Both the position numbers and the translations under genes were made by a program. A DNA stretch of 64,000 bases. Origin: Brevundimonas nasdae (GTDB lineage Bacteria; Pseudomonadota; Alphaproteobacteria; Caulobacterales; Caulobacteraceae). The stretch covers positions 1 through 64,000 of the forward strand of contig NZ_JAEPWN010000011.1 of NCBI RefSeq assembly GCF_016654005.1. The letters run 5' to 3'. Positions 23,943 through 32,379 of this stretch are shown piece by piece. Positions within the stretch are counted from its first letter, which is position 1; each line of letters opens with the position of its first letter. Below the pieces are notes generated by a model, which saw nothing but the letters and a program-made list of their open reading frames with translations, did not search any database and was not told the origin of the DNA.

Positions 23943-24641
23943 ATGAAATTTGGTCATATCGCCGCCCTGTCGGCCCTGGCTCTGCTGGCGGCATGCAACC
24001 GTCCGGGCGAGGCGCCGGCCGCCGCGCCCGCCGCCACGGCAGAGGCGCCGGTCACGCTTAAGGCCCCGGCTGGCGACTATGCGCTGGACCCCACCCACGC
24101 CACGCTGCAGTGGTCGGTCCTGCACAACACGATTTCCCACTACACCGCGCGCTTCGACAAGCTTGAGGCGACGCTGACGCTGGACCCCGCCAACCTGGCC
24201 AACTCCAAGATCACGGCCAAGATCGACCCGGCTTCGGTCAGCGCCTCCTATCCGGCGGACTACAAGGCGTCGCACGCGGCGACCGGCTTCGCCAGTTGGA
24301 GCGATGACATCGCCAACAACGTCAAGTTCCTGAACGCCAAGGCCTTCCCGTCGATCACCTTCGTCTCGACCTCGGTGAAGCAGACCGGCGCGCGCACGGC
24401 TGATGTGACGGGCGACCTGACCTTCCTGGGCCAGACGCACCCGGTCACGCTGAAGACGACCTTCAACGGCGAGATCGAGCGTCACCCGTTCGCTCAGGTT
24501 CCGGCCGTCGGCTTTGCGGCTGAGGGCTCGTTCAAGCGTTCGGACTTCGGCATGGCGGTCGGCCCGGTCGGCGACGAAGTGACCATCCGCTTCGACGGCG
24601 AGTTCATCCAGAAGGCGGCGCCTGCCGCTCCGGCGAACTAA
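23943..24641 (+). CDS. YceI-family lipoprotein
   Basis: A 232-residue protein with a lipoprotein signal (ALALLAAC, lipid-modified C18), an Ala/Pro-rich linker, and then a YceI lipocalin-like beta-barrel from about residue 44: DYALDPTHATLQWSVLHN, ending RSDFGMAVGPVGDEVTIRF. YceI proteins bind polyisoprenoid-like lipids; physiological roles are uncertain. A second YceI domain is encoded next door, fused to cytochrome b561, and an intrinsic terminator separates the two genes. Confidence 0.9.
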   Translation: MKFGHIAALSALALLAACNRPGEAPAAAPAATAEAPVTLKAPAGDYALDPTHATLQWSVLHNTISHYTARFDKLEATLTLDPANLANSKITAKIDPASVSASYPADYKASHAATGFASWSDDIANNVKFLNAKAFPSITFVSTSVKQTGARTADVTGDLTFLGQTHPVTLKTTFNGEIERHPFAQVPAVGFAAEGSFKRSDFGMAVGPVGDEVTIRFDGEFIQKAAPAAPAN

Positions 24642-24651
24642 GACGACTATC

Positions 24652-24690
24652 GGGGCGGCGGGTCGAACGGCTCGCCGCCCCAGGCTTTTT
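24652..24690 (+). terminator. Rho-independent terminator after the YceI lipoprotein gene
   Basis: A perfect 9-bp stem GGGGCGGCG / CGCCGCCCC with a 12-nt loop is followed by AGGCTTTTT. It ends 21 bp before the b561-YceI start, so that gene may depend on readthrough or a promoter inside this region. Confidence 0.82.
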
Positions 24691-24711
24691 GGGTTTAATC
24701 TGAAGACGACC

Positions 24712-26019
24712 ATGACCGCCGCCAGCCACCGCTATTCCTCTGTCGCCATCGCCCTGCACTGGGTGATCGCGCTGTGCATCCTGTCGATGATTCCGATGGG
24801 ATTATGGATGACCTCGGCCATCGGGCATCCCGACACCCAGGCGCTGGCCTATCGTATGTTCCAGATTCACAAGTCGATTGGCTTCCTGATTCTGGGGCTG
24901 ACGGTGCTGCGGATCATCTGGCGTCTGACGCACCGTCCGCCTGCCTTGCCGGGCGGGATGAAGCGGTGGGAGGCCTTCGCCGCCAGCGCGACACATGTGG
25001 CCTTCTACGGACTGATGCTGGCCCTGCCGCTGACGGGTTGGCTGTATGTCTCTGCGGGCTGGGCCGTCTCGACCGATAAGGCGCTGGAGGTCGCGACCAG
25101 CTGGTTCGGCCTGTTCCCGATACCCCATCTGCCGGGTATCACCGACTTGCCCGCGGGCGTGAAGCGGGCGGTGGCCTTCCAGGCGATGGGCGCGCATTCG
25201 CTGCTGGCCTGGGGCGCGGTGGTGCTGATCGTGCTGCACGTCGGGGCCGCGTTGAAGCATCAGTTCCTGGACCGTGACGGGGTGCTGTCGCACATGCTGC
25301 CCTGGCTGAAGTCGGGTCATGCCGGGCTGGGACATGCGCCGCGCTCGCCCTGGGCAGAGCGGGCCGTGGGTCTGGGACTGATCGGCGTCATCGCCGCAGC
25401 CGGTGCCATCGCCGCGCGTCCCTATGCCCAGCCGGGCCTGCCGATGACGGCAGAGGCCAAGCCTGCTGCTGCGTCTGCGCCTGTTGCTCCGGCTGAGGCT
25501 GCTGTGACGCCCGGAACCGCCGCCGCCTGGACCATCGACAGCGCCGCTTCCAGCATCGGCTTCACCGGAACTCACGCCGGCAAGGGCTTCAAGGGTCGGT
25601 TCGACCGCTGGCAGGGTCAGGTCTGGTTCGATCCAGCTGATCTGGCAGGCTCCAAGGCCGTGGTGACAGTCCATACCGCCAGCGCTCGCACCGGCGACCC
25701 GACGCAGGAAGGCTCTCTGCAGGGGGCGGAATGGTTTGATCCGACCCAATACCCCGAGGCCCGGTTCGAAGCCTCCAGCTTCCGTTCGCTGGGCGGCGAC
25801 AAATATGAGGCGACGGGCACTCTGAAGATCAAGACCGTGACCGTGCCGGTGGTCCTGCCCTTCACCTTCACCGAAACCGCTGGCGTCGCGACCGTTGAAG
25901 GCAAGCTGGAGCTGGACCGCACGGCCCTAAACCTGGGCATGGAATCTGACGCCACGGCGGACTGGGTGTCCAAGATGATCGGCGTACAGATCAAGGTGTC
26001 GGCGAAGCGGACGGGATAG
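24712..26019 (+). CDS. Cytochrome b561 - YceI fusion protein
   Basis: A 435-residue fusion. Residues about 1-185 are a cytochrome b561 with four helices and likely haem ligands in IALHWVIAL, QIHKSIGF and LIVLHVGAALKH. A fifth hydrophobic segment lies around 218-236, followed by an Ala/Pro/Glu linker. Residues about 268-433 are a YceI domain (AWTIDSAASSIGFTGTH ... LGMESDATADWVS), expected in the periplasm. b561 proteins pass electrons from quinols; coupling to an isoprenoid-binding YceI domain suggests quinone-related redox in the periplasm, which is inference. Confidence 0.9.
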   Translation: MTAASHRYSSVAIALHWVIALCILSMIPMGLWMTSAIGHPDTQALAYRMFQIHKSIGFLILGLTVLRIIWRLTHRPPALPGGMKRWEAFAASATHVAFYGLMLALPLTGWLYVSAGWAVSTDKALEVATSWFGLFPIPHLPGITDLPAGVKRAVAFQAMGAHSLLAWGAVVLIVLHVGAALKHQFLDRDGVLSHMLPWLKSGHAGLGHAPRSPWAERAVGLGLIGVIAAAGAIAARPYAQPGLPMTAEAKPAAASAPVAPAEAAVTPGTAAAWTIDSAASSIGFTGTHAGKGFKGRFDRWQGQVWFDPADLAGSKAVVTVHTASARTGDPTQEGSLQGAEWFDPTQYPEARFEASSFRSLGGDKYEATGTLKIKTVTVPVVLPFTFTETAGVATVEGKLELDRTALNLGMESDATADWVSKMIGVQIKVSAKRTG

Positions 26020-26100
26020 GTTCGCGCCTTCTGGCGCTTGCCCTTGTGGAAGTCAGGCCTTACGGCTCCGCGCCTTGATCAATGATTCAGGGATCGGTCG

Positions 26101-27057
26101 ATGACCCTTGCGCTTCTTTTCCCCGGACAGGGCAGCCAGGCCATCGGCATGGGTGTGGCCCTTGCTGACGCCTTCCAATCCGCCCGCGACGTCTTCGCCG
26201 AGGTGGATGACGCGCTGGGCCAGAAACTGTCCGTTCTGATGCGTGAAGGGCCGGAAGATCAACTGACCCTGACGGAGAACGCCCAACCGGCCCTGATGGC
26301 CGTGTCGGTCGCCGCGATCCGTGCGCTGAAGGCCGAGTTCGGTTTCGACGTGGCGGCGGCCGCCTATGTCGCCGGTCACTCGCTGGGCGAATATTCGGCC
26401 CTGGCGGCGGCAGGCGCGATCTCGCTGTCGGATACCGCACGCCTGTTGAAGCTGCGCGGCCAGGCCATGCAGCGCGCCGTGCCGGTCGGGCAGGGCGCAA
26501 TGGCCTCCCTGATCGGCCCCAAGACCGATCTAGCCCTGGCCGAGGCCGCAGCGGCGGCGGGCGCCGAACTGGGCGTGTGCGTGGTCGCCAATGACAACAA
26601 CGCGGGCAACATCGTCATCTCGGGCGAGAAGGCGGCTGTCGATCGCGCCATCGAGAAGGCCAAGGAGTTGGGCGCGCGGGCGATTCCGCTGAACGTCTCG
26701 GCGCCCTTCCACTGCCCGCTGATGCAGCCCGCCGCCGACGAAATGGCGCAGGCTTTGGCTTCGGCGACGATCCTGGCACCGGTCGTGCCGGTGGTCGCCA
26801 ATGTTCTGGCGCGCCCTGAAAGCGACCCGGAAGTCATCCGCCGCCTGCTGGTCGAACAGGTCACCGGCCGCGTGCGCTGGCGCGAGAGCATGGAGTGGAT
26901 GGCAGGTGAGGGCGGCGTGACGCGCTTCGCCGAAATCGGGTCGGGCAAGGTGCTGACTGGCATGGCCAAGCGGATCGCTCCGGACGCCGAAGGCGTGGCG
27001 CTGAACACGCCGGAAGATCTGGAAGCCTTCGCCAAAGGCGTGAAGAGCGGCGAGTGA
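26101..27057 (+). CDS. fabD: Malonyl-CoA:ACP transacylase
   Basis: A 318-residue acyltransferase with FPGQGSQ at the start, nucleophile S94 in GHSLGEYSA, and H204 in APFHCPLM. It moves malonyl from CoA to acyl carrier protein, giving the extender for fatty-acid synthesis. It is the first gene of the fabD-fabG-acpP-fabF cluster. A 77-bp gap with a 10-bp direct repeat separates it from fabG. Confidence 0.96.
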   Translation: MTLALLFPGQGSQAIGMGVALADAFQSARDVFAEVDDALGQKLSVLMREGPEDQLTLTENAQPALMAVSVAAIRALKAEFGFDVAAAAYVAGHSLGEYSALAAAGAISLSDTARLLKLRGQAMQRAVPVGQGAMASLIGPKTDLALAEAAAAAGAELGVCVVANDNNAGNIVISGEKAAVDRAIEKAKELGARAIPLNVSAPFHCPLMQPAADEMAQALASATILAPVVPVVANVLARPESDPEVIRRLLVEQVTGRVRWRESMEWMAGEGGVTRFAEIGSGKVLTGMAKRIAPDAEGVALNTPEDLEAFAKGVKSGE

Positions 27058-27095
27058 CGCGGGGCGAGTCTTTCGCCACGTTGCTTTTCCTCGAC

Positions 27096-27119
27096 ACTCG
27101 CCACTAATCACTCGCCACT
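27096..27119. repeat. Short direct repeat in the fabD-fabG gap
   Basis: ACTCGCCACT occurs at 27096-27105 and again at 27110-27119, and GGCGAGTC, the inverse of part of it, occurs at 27063-27070. These short repeats lie just before the fabG ribosome binding site; no function is known. Confidence 0.35.
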
Positions 27120-27134
27120 CTCGGAGAGACGTAA

Positions 27135-27875
27135 ATGTTCAATCTTGCAGGCAAGACCGCGCTGGTGACCGGCGCGACGGGCGGCATCGGCGGGGCGGTG
27201 GCGCGGGCGCTGCACGCCCAGGGCGCGACCGTGGTGCTGTCGGGCACGCGTGAGGCGGTTCTGGCCGATCTGGCCAAGGAGCTGGGCGAGCGCGCCCATT
27301 TCGCCACCGCCAACCTGTCGGACCCGGAATCGGTCGACAATTTGGTCAGCGCAGCCGAGACGGCGGCGGGTTCGCCGCTGGACATCTTGGTGGCCAACGC
27401 CGGCATAACCAAGGACGGCCTGCTGATGCGGATGAAGGATGACGATTTCCAGTCGGTCATCCAGATCAATCTTGAGAGCTATTTCCGCCTGACGCGCGCC
27501 ACGGTGAAGGGGATGATGAAGCGTCGCTCGGGTCGAATCATCGGCGTGACCTCGGTGGTCGGCGTGACCGGCAACCCGGGCCAGACCAACTATTCGGCGT
27601 CCAAGGCCGGCATGATCGGCTTCTCCAAGTCGCTGGCGCAGGAAGTCGGTTCACGCGGCATCACGGTTAATTGCATCGCGCCGGGCTTCATCGCCTCGCC
27701 GATGACCGACGTGCTGAACGAGCAGCAGCGGGATGCGATTCTGGGTCGCATCCCGGCGGGCCGACTGGGCTCTGGCGACGAAATCGCCGCCGCTGCAGTC
27801 TATCTGTCCTCGGACGAAGCGGCCTATGTCACGGGGCAGACCCTGCACGTGAACGGCGGCATGGCGATGATCTGA
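27135..27875 (+). CDS. fabG: 3-oxoacyl-ACP reductase
   Basis: A 246-residue short-chain dehydrogenase with the NADPH-binding TGATGGIGG, the NAG motif in VANAGITKDGL, and catalytic S140, Y153 and K157 (NYSASKAG). The conserved NPGQTNYSASKAG sequence and the ending VTGQTLHVNGGMAM are characteristic of FabG rather than other family members. It reduces beta-ketoacyl-ACP in the elongation cycle. It lies between fabD and acpP. Confidence 0.96.
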   Translation: MFNLAGKTALVTGATGGIGGAVARALHAQGATVVLSGTREAVLADLAKELGERAHFATANLSDPESVDNLVSAAETAAGSPLDILVANAGITKDGLLMRMKDDDFQSVIQINLESYFRLTRATVKGMMKRRSGRIIGVTSVVGVTGNPGQTNYSASKAGMIGFSKSLAQEVGSRGITVNCIAPGFIASPMTDVLNEQQRDAILGRIPAGRLGSGDEIAAAAVYLSSDEAAYVTGQTLHVNGGMAMI

Positions 27876-27978
27876 TCACGATCACGTAACGCAACAGACT
27901 ATTTCCAGCCCCGAAGCCTGTGCTAAAGGGCGAGAACGCAACGGCGACAACAGCTTTCGGGCTTGCGTCGCCTTCGCT

Positions 27979-27998
27979 GCCGTGAGACGGCGATTTTT
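27979..27998 (+). promoter_or_regulatory. Hairpin with U run in the acpP leader
   Basis: GCCGT-GAG-ACGGC followed by GATTTTT lies about 50 bp before the acpP start in a 171-bp gap after fabG. The stem is only 5 bp, so it may be a weak terminator of fabG transcripts or an attenuator; acpP is expected to have its own strong promoter. Confidence 0.3.
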
Positions 27999-28046
27999 GA
28001 GCTACCACCGCCTCTACGGCGACTTTCAACAGGCAGAGAGACACTC

Positions 28047-28286
28047 ATGTCCGACACCCTCGAGCGCGTTCGCAAGATCGTCATCGACCACCTGGACGCT
28101 GATCCGGACAAGGTCACGGAAAAGGCCAGCTTCATCGACGACCTGGGCGCTGACTCGCTCGACAACGTCGAGCTGGTGATGGCCTTCGAAGAAGAATTCG
28201 ACATCGAAATCCCGGATGACGCCGCCGAGCACATCCAGACGGTCGGCGACGCCGTCAAGTTCATCGACGAGAAGTCGGCGGGCTGA
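28047..28286 (+). CDS. acpP: Acyl carrier protein
   Basis: A 79-residue, very acidic protein with the phosphopantetheine attachment serine S37 in [13 protein letters not shown]. It carries acyl chains in fatty-acid and lipid A synthesis. An open frame from 27963 would add 28 basic residues and is rejected; [10 protein letters not shown] is the standard start and is preceded by AGGCAGAGAG. A terminator-like hairpin follows. Confidence 0.97.
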   Translation: MSDTLERVRKIVIDHLDADPDKVTEKASFIDDLGADSLDNVELVMAFEEEFDIEIPDDAAEHIQTVGDAVKFIDEKSAG

Positions 28287-28312
28287 TTTCAGTCACTGAC
28301 TGACAGTGATAC

Positions 28313-28353
28313 AGGGCCGCCCGGCGCTCCTAGCGGAGATGCCCGGCGGCCCT
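28313..28353 (+). terminator. Terminator-like hairpin after acpP
   Basis: AGGGCCGCC (28313-28321) pairs with GGCGGCCCT (28345-28353), with an inner CTCC/GGAG stem. TTACTGTTT follows. It lies 26 bp past the acpP stop and may be a partial terminator that makes acpP the most abundant transcript of the cluster. Confidence 0.65.
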
Positions 28354-28424
28354 TACTGTTTCTGATCTAGGCGAATCCCCGCGTGATTCCGGGGATGCGG
28401 GATTGAGATGAAGGAGCACGCACC

Positions 28425-29696
28425 ATGCGCCGCGTTGTTGTTACGGGCATCGGTCTGCTGACCCCCCTGGGCTGGGGCGTCGAGAAGAGCTGGAAGAACA
28501 TCGTCGAGGGCAAGTCGGGCATCGGTCCGATCACCGCTTTCGACACAGAAGGCTACGGCTGCACCATCGCGGGCGAAGTGCCCAGCGTGGACGGGCGCGG
28601 AGGCGGCGGCGAGGGCGACTTCGACCCCGACAAGATCATGTCCGCCAAGGACCGCAAGCGCGTCGACGACTTCATTCTGTACGCCATCGCAGCGGCGGAT
28701 GAGGCGTTGGCTGACGCCAACTGGAAGCCTGAGACGGAAGAAGACAAGGAACGCACGGGCGTCATGGTCGGCTCCGGCATCGGCGGCCTTGGCCCCATCG
28801 CCGACACCGCCATTGTCCTGAAGGAACAGGGACCGCGCCGCGTCAGCCCGTTCTTCATCCCCAGCGCCCTGATCAATCTGGCTGGCGGCCAGATTTCGAT
28901 CCGCCACGGCCTGAAGGGACCGAACCACGCGGTCGTCACCGCCTGCGCCACCGGCGCCCACGCCATCGGCGATGCGGCCCGGATGATCGCGCTGGACGAT
29001 GCGGACGTGATGGTGGCGGGCGGCGCCGAAAGCTCGGTCGTGCCCATCGGCATCGCGGGCTTCCTGGCCTGCAAGGCGCTGTGCACCGCCTATAATGACA
29101 CGCCCGAAAAAGCCTCGCGTCCGTACGACAAGGACCACGCCGGCTTCGTCATGGGCGAGGGCGCCGGCATTCTGGTGCTGGAGGAGTACGAGCACGCCAA
29201 GGCGCGTGGCGCGAAAATCTACGCCGAAGTGGTCGGCTACGGCATGAGCGGCGACGCCTATCACATCACCGCCCCGTCCGAGGATGGCGAAGGCGGCGCG
29301 CGAGCCATGAAGATGGCGCTGAAGCGGGCCGGGATGCAGCCTTCCGACCTCGACTACGTCAACGCCCACGGCACCTCGACCATGGCGGACTGGATCGAAC
29401 TGAAGGCCATCGAAGGTCTGGTCGGCGACCACGCCCAGAACCTGTCCGTCAGCTCCACCAAGTCGATGACCGGGCACCTGCTGGGCGCCGCGGGCGCTAT
29501 AGAGGCGGCTTTCTGCGTGCTGGCGATCCGCGATCAGGTGGCGCCGCCGACGATCAACCTGGACAACCCCGAGATGGAGACACCCATCGACCTGGTCCCC
29601 AACAAGGCCAAGCCGATGAAGATCGATGTGGCGATGTCCAACAGCTTCGGCTTCGGAGGCACCAACGCCTCGGTGATCTTCAAGAAAGTCGACTGA
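28425..29696 (+). CDS. fabF: Beta-ketoacyl-ACP synthase II
   Basis: A 423-residue condensing enzyme with the Cys-His-His triad: C174 in TACATGAHA, H315 in NAHGTST and H351 in MTGHLLGAAGA. It condenses malonyl-ACP with acyl-ACP in each elongation cycle. It ends one base before mltG, a conserved fabF-mltG order. Confidence 0.97.
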   Translation: MRRVVVTGIGLLTPLGWGVEKSWKNIVEGKSGIGPITAFDTEGYGCTIAGEVPSVDGRGGGGEGDFDPDKIMSAKDRKRVDDFILYAIAAADEALADANWKPETEEDKERTGVMVGSGIGGLGPIADTAIVLKEQGPRRVSPFFIPSALINLAGGQISIRHGLKGPNHAVVTACATGAHAIGDAARMIALDDADVMVAGGAESSVVPIGIAGFLACKALCTAYNDTPEKASRPYDKDHAGFVMGEGAGILVLEEYEHAKARGAKIYAEVVGYGMSGDAYHITAPSEDGEGGARAMKMALKRAGMQPSDLDYVNAHGTSTMADWIELKAIEGLVGDHAQNLSVSSTKSMTGHLLGAAGAIEAAFCVLAIRDQVAPPTINLDNPEMETPIDLVPNKAKPMKIDVAMSNSFGFGGTNASVIFKKVD

Positions 29697-29697
29697 G

Positions 29698-30855
29698 ATG
29701 TTTGGGCGGGGACGGGTTGAAAAGCCGCAGAAGCGGTCAGGTCTTGTCGTCGCCCTGCTGACGGCCTCGGCGACATTCAGCCTGTTCCTGCTCGCCGCCC
29801 TGGTGGTGACCTGGGGCGTCTATTACGGGCCGGGGCCGAAGGCGCGTCAGGGCGACCTGACCGTCGTCACCCTGCCCAGCGGCTCCGGCGTTTCGGCCAT
29901 CGCCGCCCAGATGAAGGCGGCGGGCGTGATTCGTTCCGCCGACCTGTTCAAGGCGGCCATCACTCTGACGGGCGCGGACCGTCGCCTGCGGGCCGGCGAA
30001 TATGAAATCCCGTCCGGCACATCGCTGGCGGGCGTGGTGCGCCTGATGGTTGAGGGGCGGGTGGTGCGCCACTTCGTGACCCTGCCGGAAGGCTGGTCGT
30101 CGGCGCAGGCCGTGGACATTCTGGACAAACAGCCTGTCCTGACCGGCGCGGTGGACGAAACCCCTGAAGAAGGCAGCCTGTGGCCCGACACTTATGAGGT
30201 GACGCGCGGCGAAACCCGCCAGTCCGTCATCAGCCGGATGCAGCGCGCCACCAACGAGAATATGCGCGTCCTGTGGGCGCAACGCTCGCCTGGCACGATC
30301 GCCCGCACGCCCGAAGAAGCCATGATCCTGGCCTCCATAGTCGAGAAGGAGACGGGTCTGGCGGCCGAACGTCCGCGCGTGGCCGCCGTCTTCACCAACC
30401 GTCTGCGGCAGGGGATGCGGCTGGAGAGCGATCCGACCATTGTTTACGGCATCACCCAGGGGCGTCCGCTGGGGCGCGGCATCCGTCGCTCGGAACTGCA
30501 GGAGCGGACGCGCTGGAACACCTATCAGATCGACGGCCTGCCCCCGACGCCCATCGCCAATCCGGGCAAGGAGGCGATCAAGGCCGTGCTGAACCCGCCA
30601 GCGGAGACGGCGCTGTTCTTCGTCGCCGACGGCACGGGCGGTCACGCCTTCGCCGCCACCTATGAAGAGCATCTGCGCAATGTTGCGCGGTGGCGCCAGA
30701 TCGAACGCCAGAAGGCGGGCCTGCCGCCGGAAGCCGAGGCGCCGGTCGCGCCCGGAACCAGCGCTGCGCCCATGACAGAGGCCGCATCGCCCGGCCCAAT
30801 CACCGGACAAGCCACCATCACCCTGCCTGCCGGGGCTTCGCAGGGACCACGATGA
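29698..30855 (+). CDS. mltG: Endolytic murein transglycosylase MltG
   Basis: A 385-residue protein with one N-terminal membrane helix (about residues 16-40), a LysM-like subdomain, and the YceG catalytic domain with the key glutamate in ILASIVEKETGL and the NRLRQGMRLESDPTIVYG segment (in part). It cuts nascent glycan strands and is thought to set their length. The last 50 or so residues are Ala/Pro-rich and probably disordered. The TGA overlaps the yicC ATG by 4 bp. Confidence 0.94.
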   Translation: MFGRGRVEKPQKRSGLVVALLTASATFSLFLLAALVVTWGVYYGPGPKARQGDLTVVTLPSGSGVSAIAAQMKAAGVIRSADLFKAAITLTGADRRLRAGEYEIPSGTSLAGVVRLMVEGRVVRHFVTLPEGWSSAQAVDILDKQPVLTGAVDETPEEGSLWPDTYEVTRGETRQSVISRMQRATNENMRVLWAQRSPGTIARTPEEAMILASIVEKETGLAAERPRVAAVFTNRLRQGMRLESDPTIVYGITQGRPLGRGIRRSELQERTRWNTYQIDGLPPTPIANPGKEAIKAVLNPPAETALFFVADGTGGHAFAATYEEHLRNVARWRQIERQKAGLPPEAEAPVAPGTSAAPMTEAASPGPITGQATITLPAGASQGPR

Positions 30856-31736
30856 GCAAACTTTCAGGCATGACCGGCTTTGGCCGGGCGGACGGCGCAG
30901 GCCAGGGCTGGACCTGGTCCATTGAGGCGCGCTCGGTCAATGGCCGCAATCTGGAAGTCCGTTTCCGTGGGCCGGGCGGGTTCGACAATCTGGAGCGGCT
31001 GGCCAAGGCGGCGGGGCAGGCGCGGTTCGCGCGCGGTCAGGTCAGCATCGGCGTGCAGGCCAAACGGGTCGAGGCGGGCGAAGCCGCCGTCACCATCAAC
31101 GCCGCCGTTCTGGCGCGTTATCTGACGCTGGCCAATGAACTGGCCGAAGACGGCGCCACGCCGCCGTCCGCCGATGGCTTGCTGGCCCTGCGCGGCGTGA
31201 TCGAAGCGCCGGAAGAGGTCGACGACCCTGAGGGCCGCGCCGCGCTGGAGGCCGCGATGGCCGCAACTGTCGAACAGGCGCTGGACGCCCTGAAGACATC
31301 GCGGGAAGGCGAGGGCGCGCTGCTGAAGCCGGTGCTGACCGACTTCATCGCCCAAATTGAAACTCTGGTGGCGTCAGCAGGAACCGAAGCCTCGGCCCAG
31401 GTCGACGCGATTCGCGAACGTTTCACCCGCCGCATCACCGAACTGGCGCCCGATGCGCCGGGGCTGGAAGACCGCATCTTCCTCGAAGCCGCCGCGCTTG
31501 CGACCAAGGCGGACGTGCGCGAGGAACTGGATCGGCTGACGGCGCACGTCGCTGCGGCCCGTCAGCTTGTGGCCTCGGCGCCTGCCGGCCGGAAACTTGA
31601 TTTTTTGATGCAGGAATTCATGAGAGAGGCGAATACGCTCTGCTCGAAATCCGCTACGACCGCGCTCACCGGAATCGGCCTCGAACTGAAGGCCGTCGTC
31701 GAACAGCTTCGAGAACAAGTCCAAAATGTCGAATGA
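30852..31736 (+). CDS. yicC: YicC-family protein (putative endoribonuclease)
   Basis: A 294-residue protein with the YicC N-terminal pattern LSGMTGFGRADG and EARSVNGRNLEVRFR, and the DUF1732 C-terminal end EFMREANTLCSKSATTALT. E. coli YicC is reported to act on RNA. The open frame from 30690 overlaps mltG; ATG 30852 is used because of its ATGA overlap with the mltG stop and its family-like start. It overlaps gmk by 11 bp; a yicC-gmk pairing is widely conserved. Confidence 0.93.
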   Translation: MSKLSGMTGFGRADGAGQGWTWSIEARSVNGRNLEVRFRGPGGFDNLERLAKAAGQARFARGQVSIGVQAKRVEAGEAAVTINAAVLARYLTLANELAEDGATPPSADGLLALRGVIEAPEEVDDPEGRAALEAAMAATVEQALDALKTSREGEGALLKPVLTDFIAQIETLVASAGTEASAQVDAIRERFTRRITELAPDAPGLEDRIFLEAAALATKADVREELDRLTAHVAAARQLVASAPAGRKLDFLMQEFMREANTLCSKSATTALTGIGLELKAVVEQLREQVQNVE

Positions 31737-32367
31737 ACGCACGCCCCGCCGGGGTGTCCTCCTGATCGTCGCCAGCCCTTCGGGCGCAGGCAAGACGTCG
31801 CTGTGCCGTCGCCTGATGGCCGACCACGGCGGGCTGGAGCTGTCTGTCTCCATGACCACCCGCGACATTCGTCCGGGCGAAGTGCATGGCCGTGACTACA
31901 ACTTCGTCAGCCATGAGGAATTCCAGCGCCTGATCGACGCCGACGCCTTCCTGGAATGGGCGGACGTGCATGGCAATCGCTACGGCAGCCCGCGCGGCCC
32001 CGTTGATCGGGCCTTGGCCGAGGGGCGCGACGTCCTGTTCGACATCGACTGGCAGGGCGCGCGTGATGTCGCCGAAAAATGCCCAGAGGACGCGGTGCGC
32101 GTCTTTATCCTGCCGCCCAGCCTGGAAGAACTGCGCCGCCGTCTGGTGACCCGTTCGCAGGACGCCGAAGACGTGATCGAGCGCCGCGTGGCCAACGCCA
32201 AGGGCGAGATCGAACATTGCGACATGTTCGACTACGTCATCGTCAACGAGGACTTCGACCGCTCGTACGCCGAACTGGCGCACATCTATCACGCCGAACG
32301 CTCGCGCCGTTTCCGCAACCTGTGGGTCGGAAACTATCAGGCGGCCCTGCTGCGCGAAGTCGTCTGA
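31726..32367 (+). CDS. gmk: Guanylate kinase
   Basis: A 213-residue P-loop kinase: ASPSGAGKTSL (K23), the GMP-binding MTTRDIRPGEVHGRDY, and the FDIDWQGARDV segment. It converts GMP to GDP using ATP. It overlaps the yicC end by 11 bp. It converges on the aminotransferase gene with 12 bp between stops. Confidence 0.96.
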   Translation: MSNERTPRRGVLLIVASPSGAGKTSLCRRLMADHGGLELSVSMTTRDIRPGEVHGRDYNFVSHEEFQRLIDADAFLEWADVHGNRYGSPRGPVDRALAEGRDVLFDIDWQGARDVAEKCPEDAVRVFILPPSLEELRRRLVTRSQDAEDVIERRVANAKGEIEHCDMFDYVIVNEDFDRSYAELAHIYHAERSRRFRNLWVGNYQAALLREVV

Positions 32368-32379
32368 GGGCCAGGCTGT

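Noticed and set aside
27915..27930. Housekeeping promoter -10 (GCTAAAGG) before acpP
   Set aside because: A plausible -10 is present, but no convincing -35 lies at the correct spacing; too weak to list as a feature.
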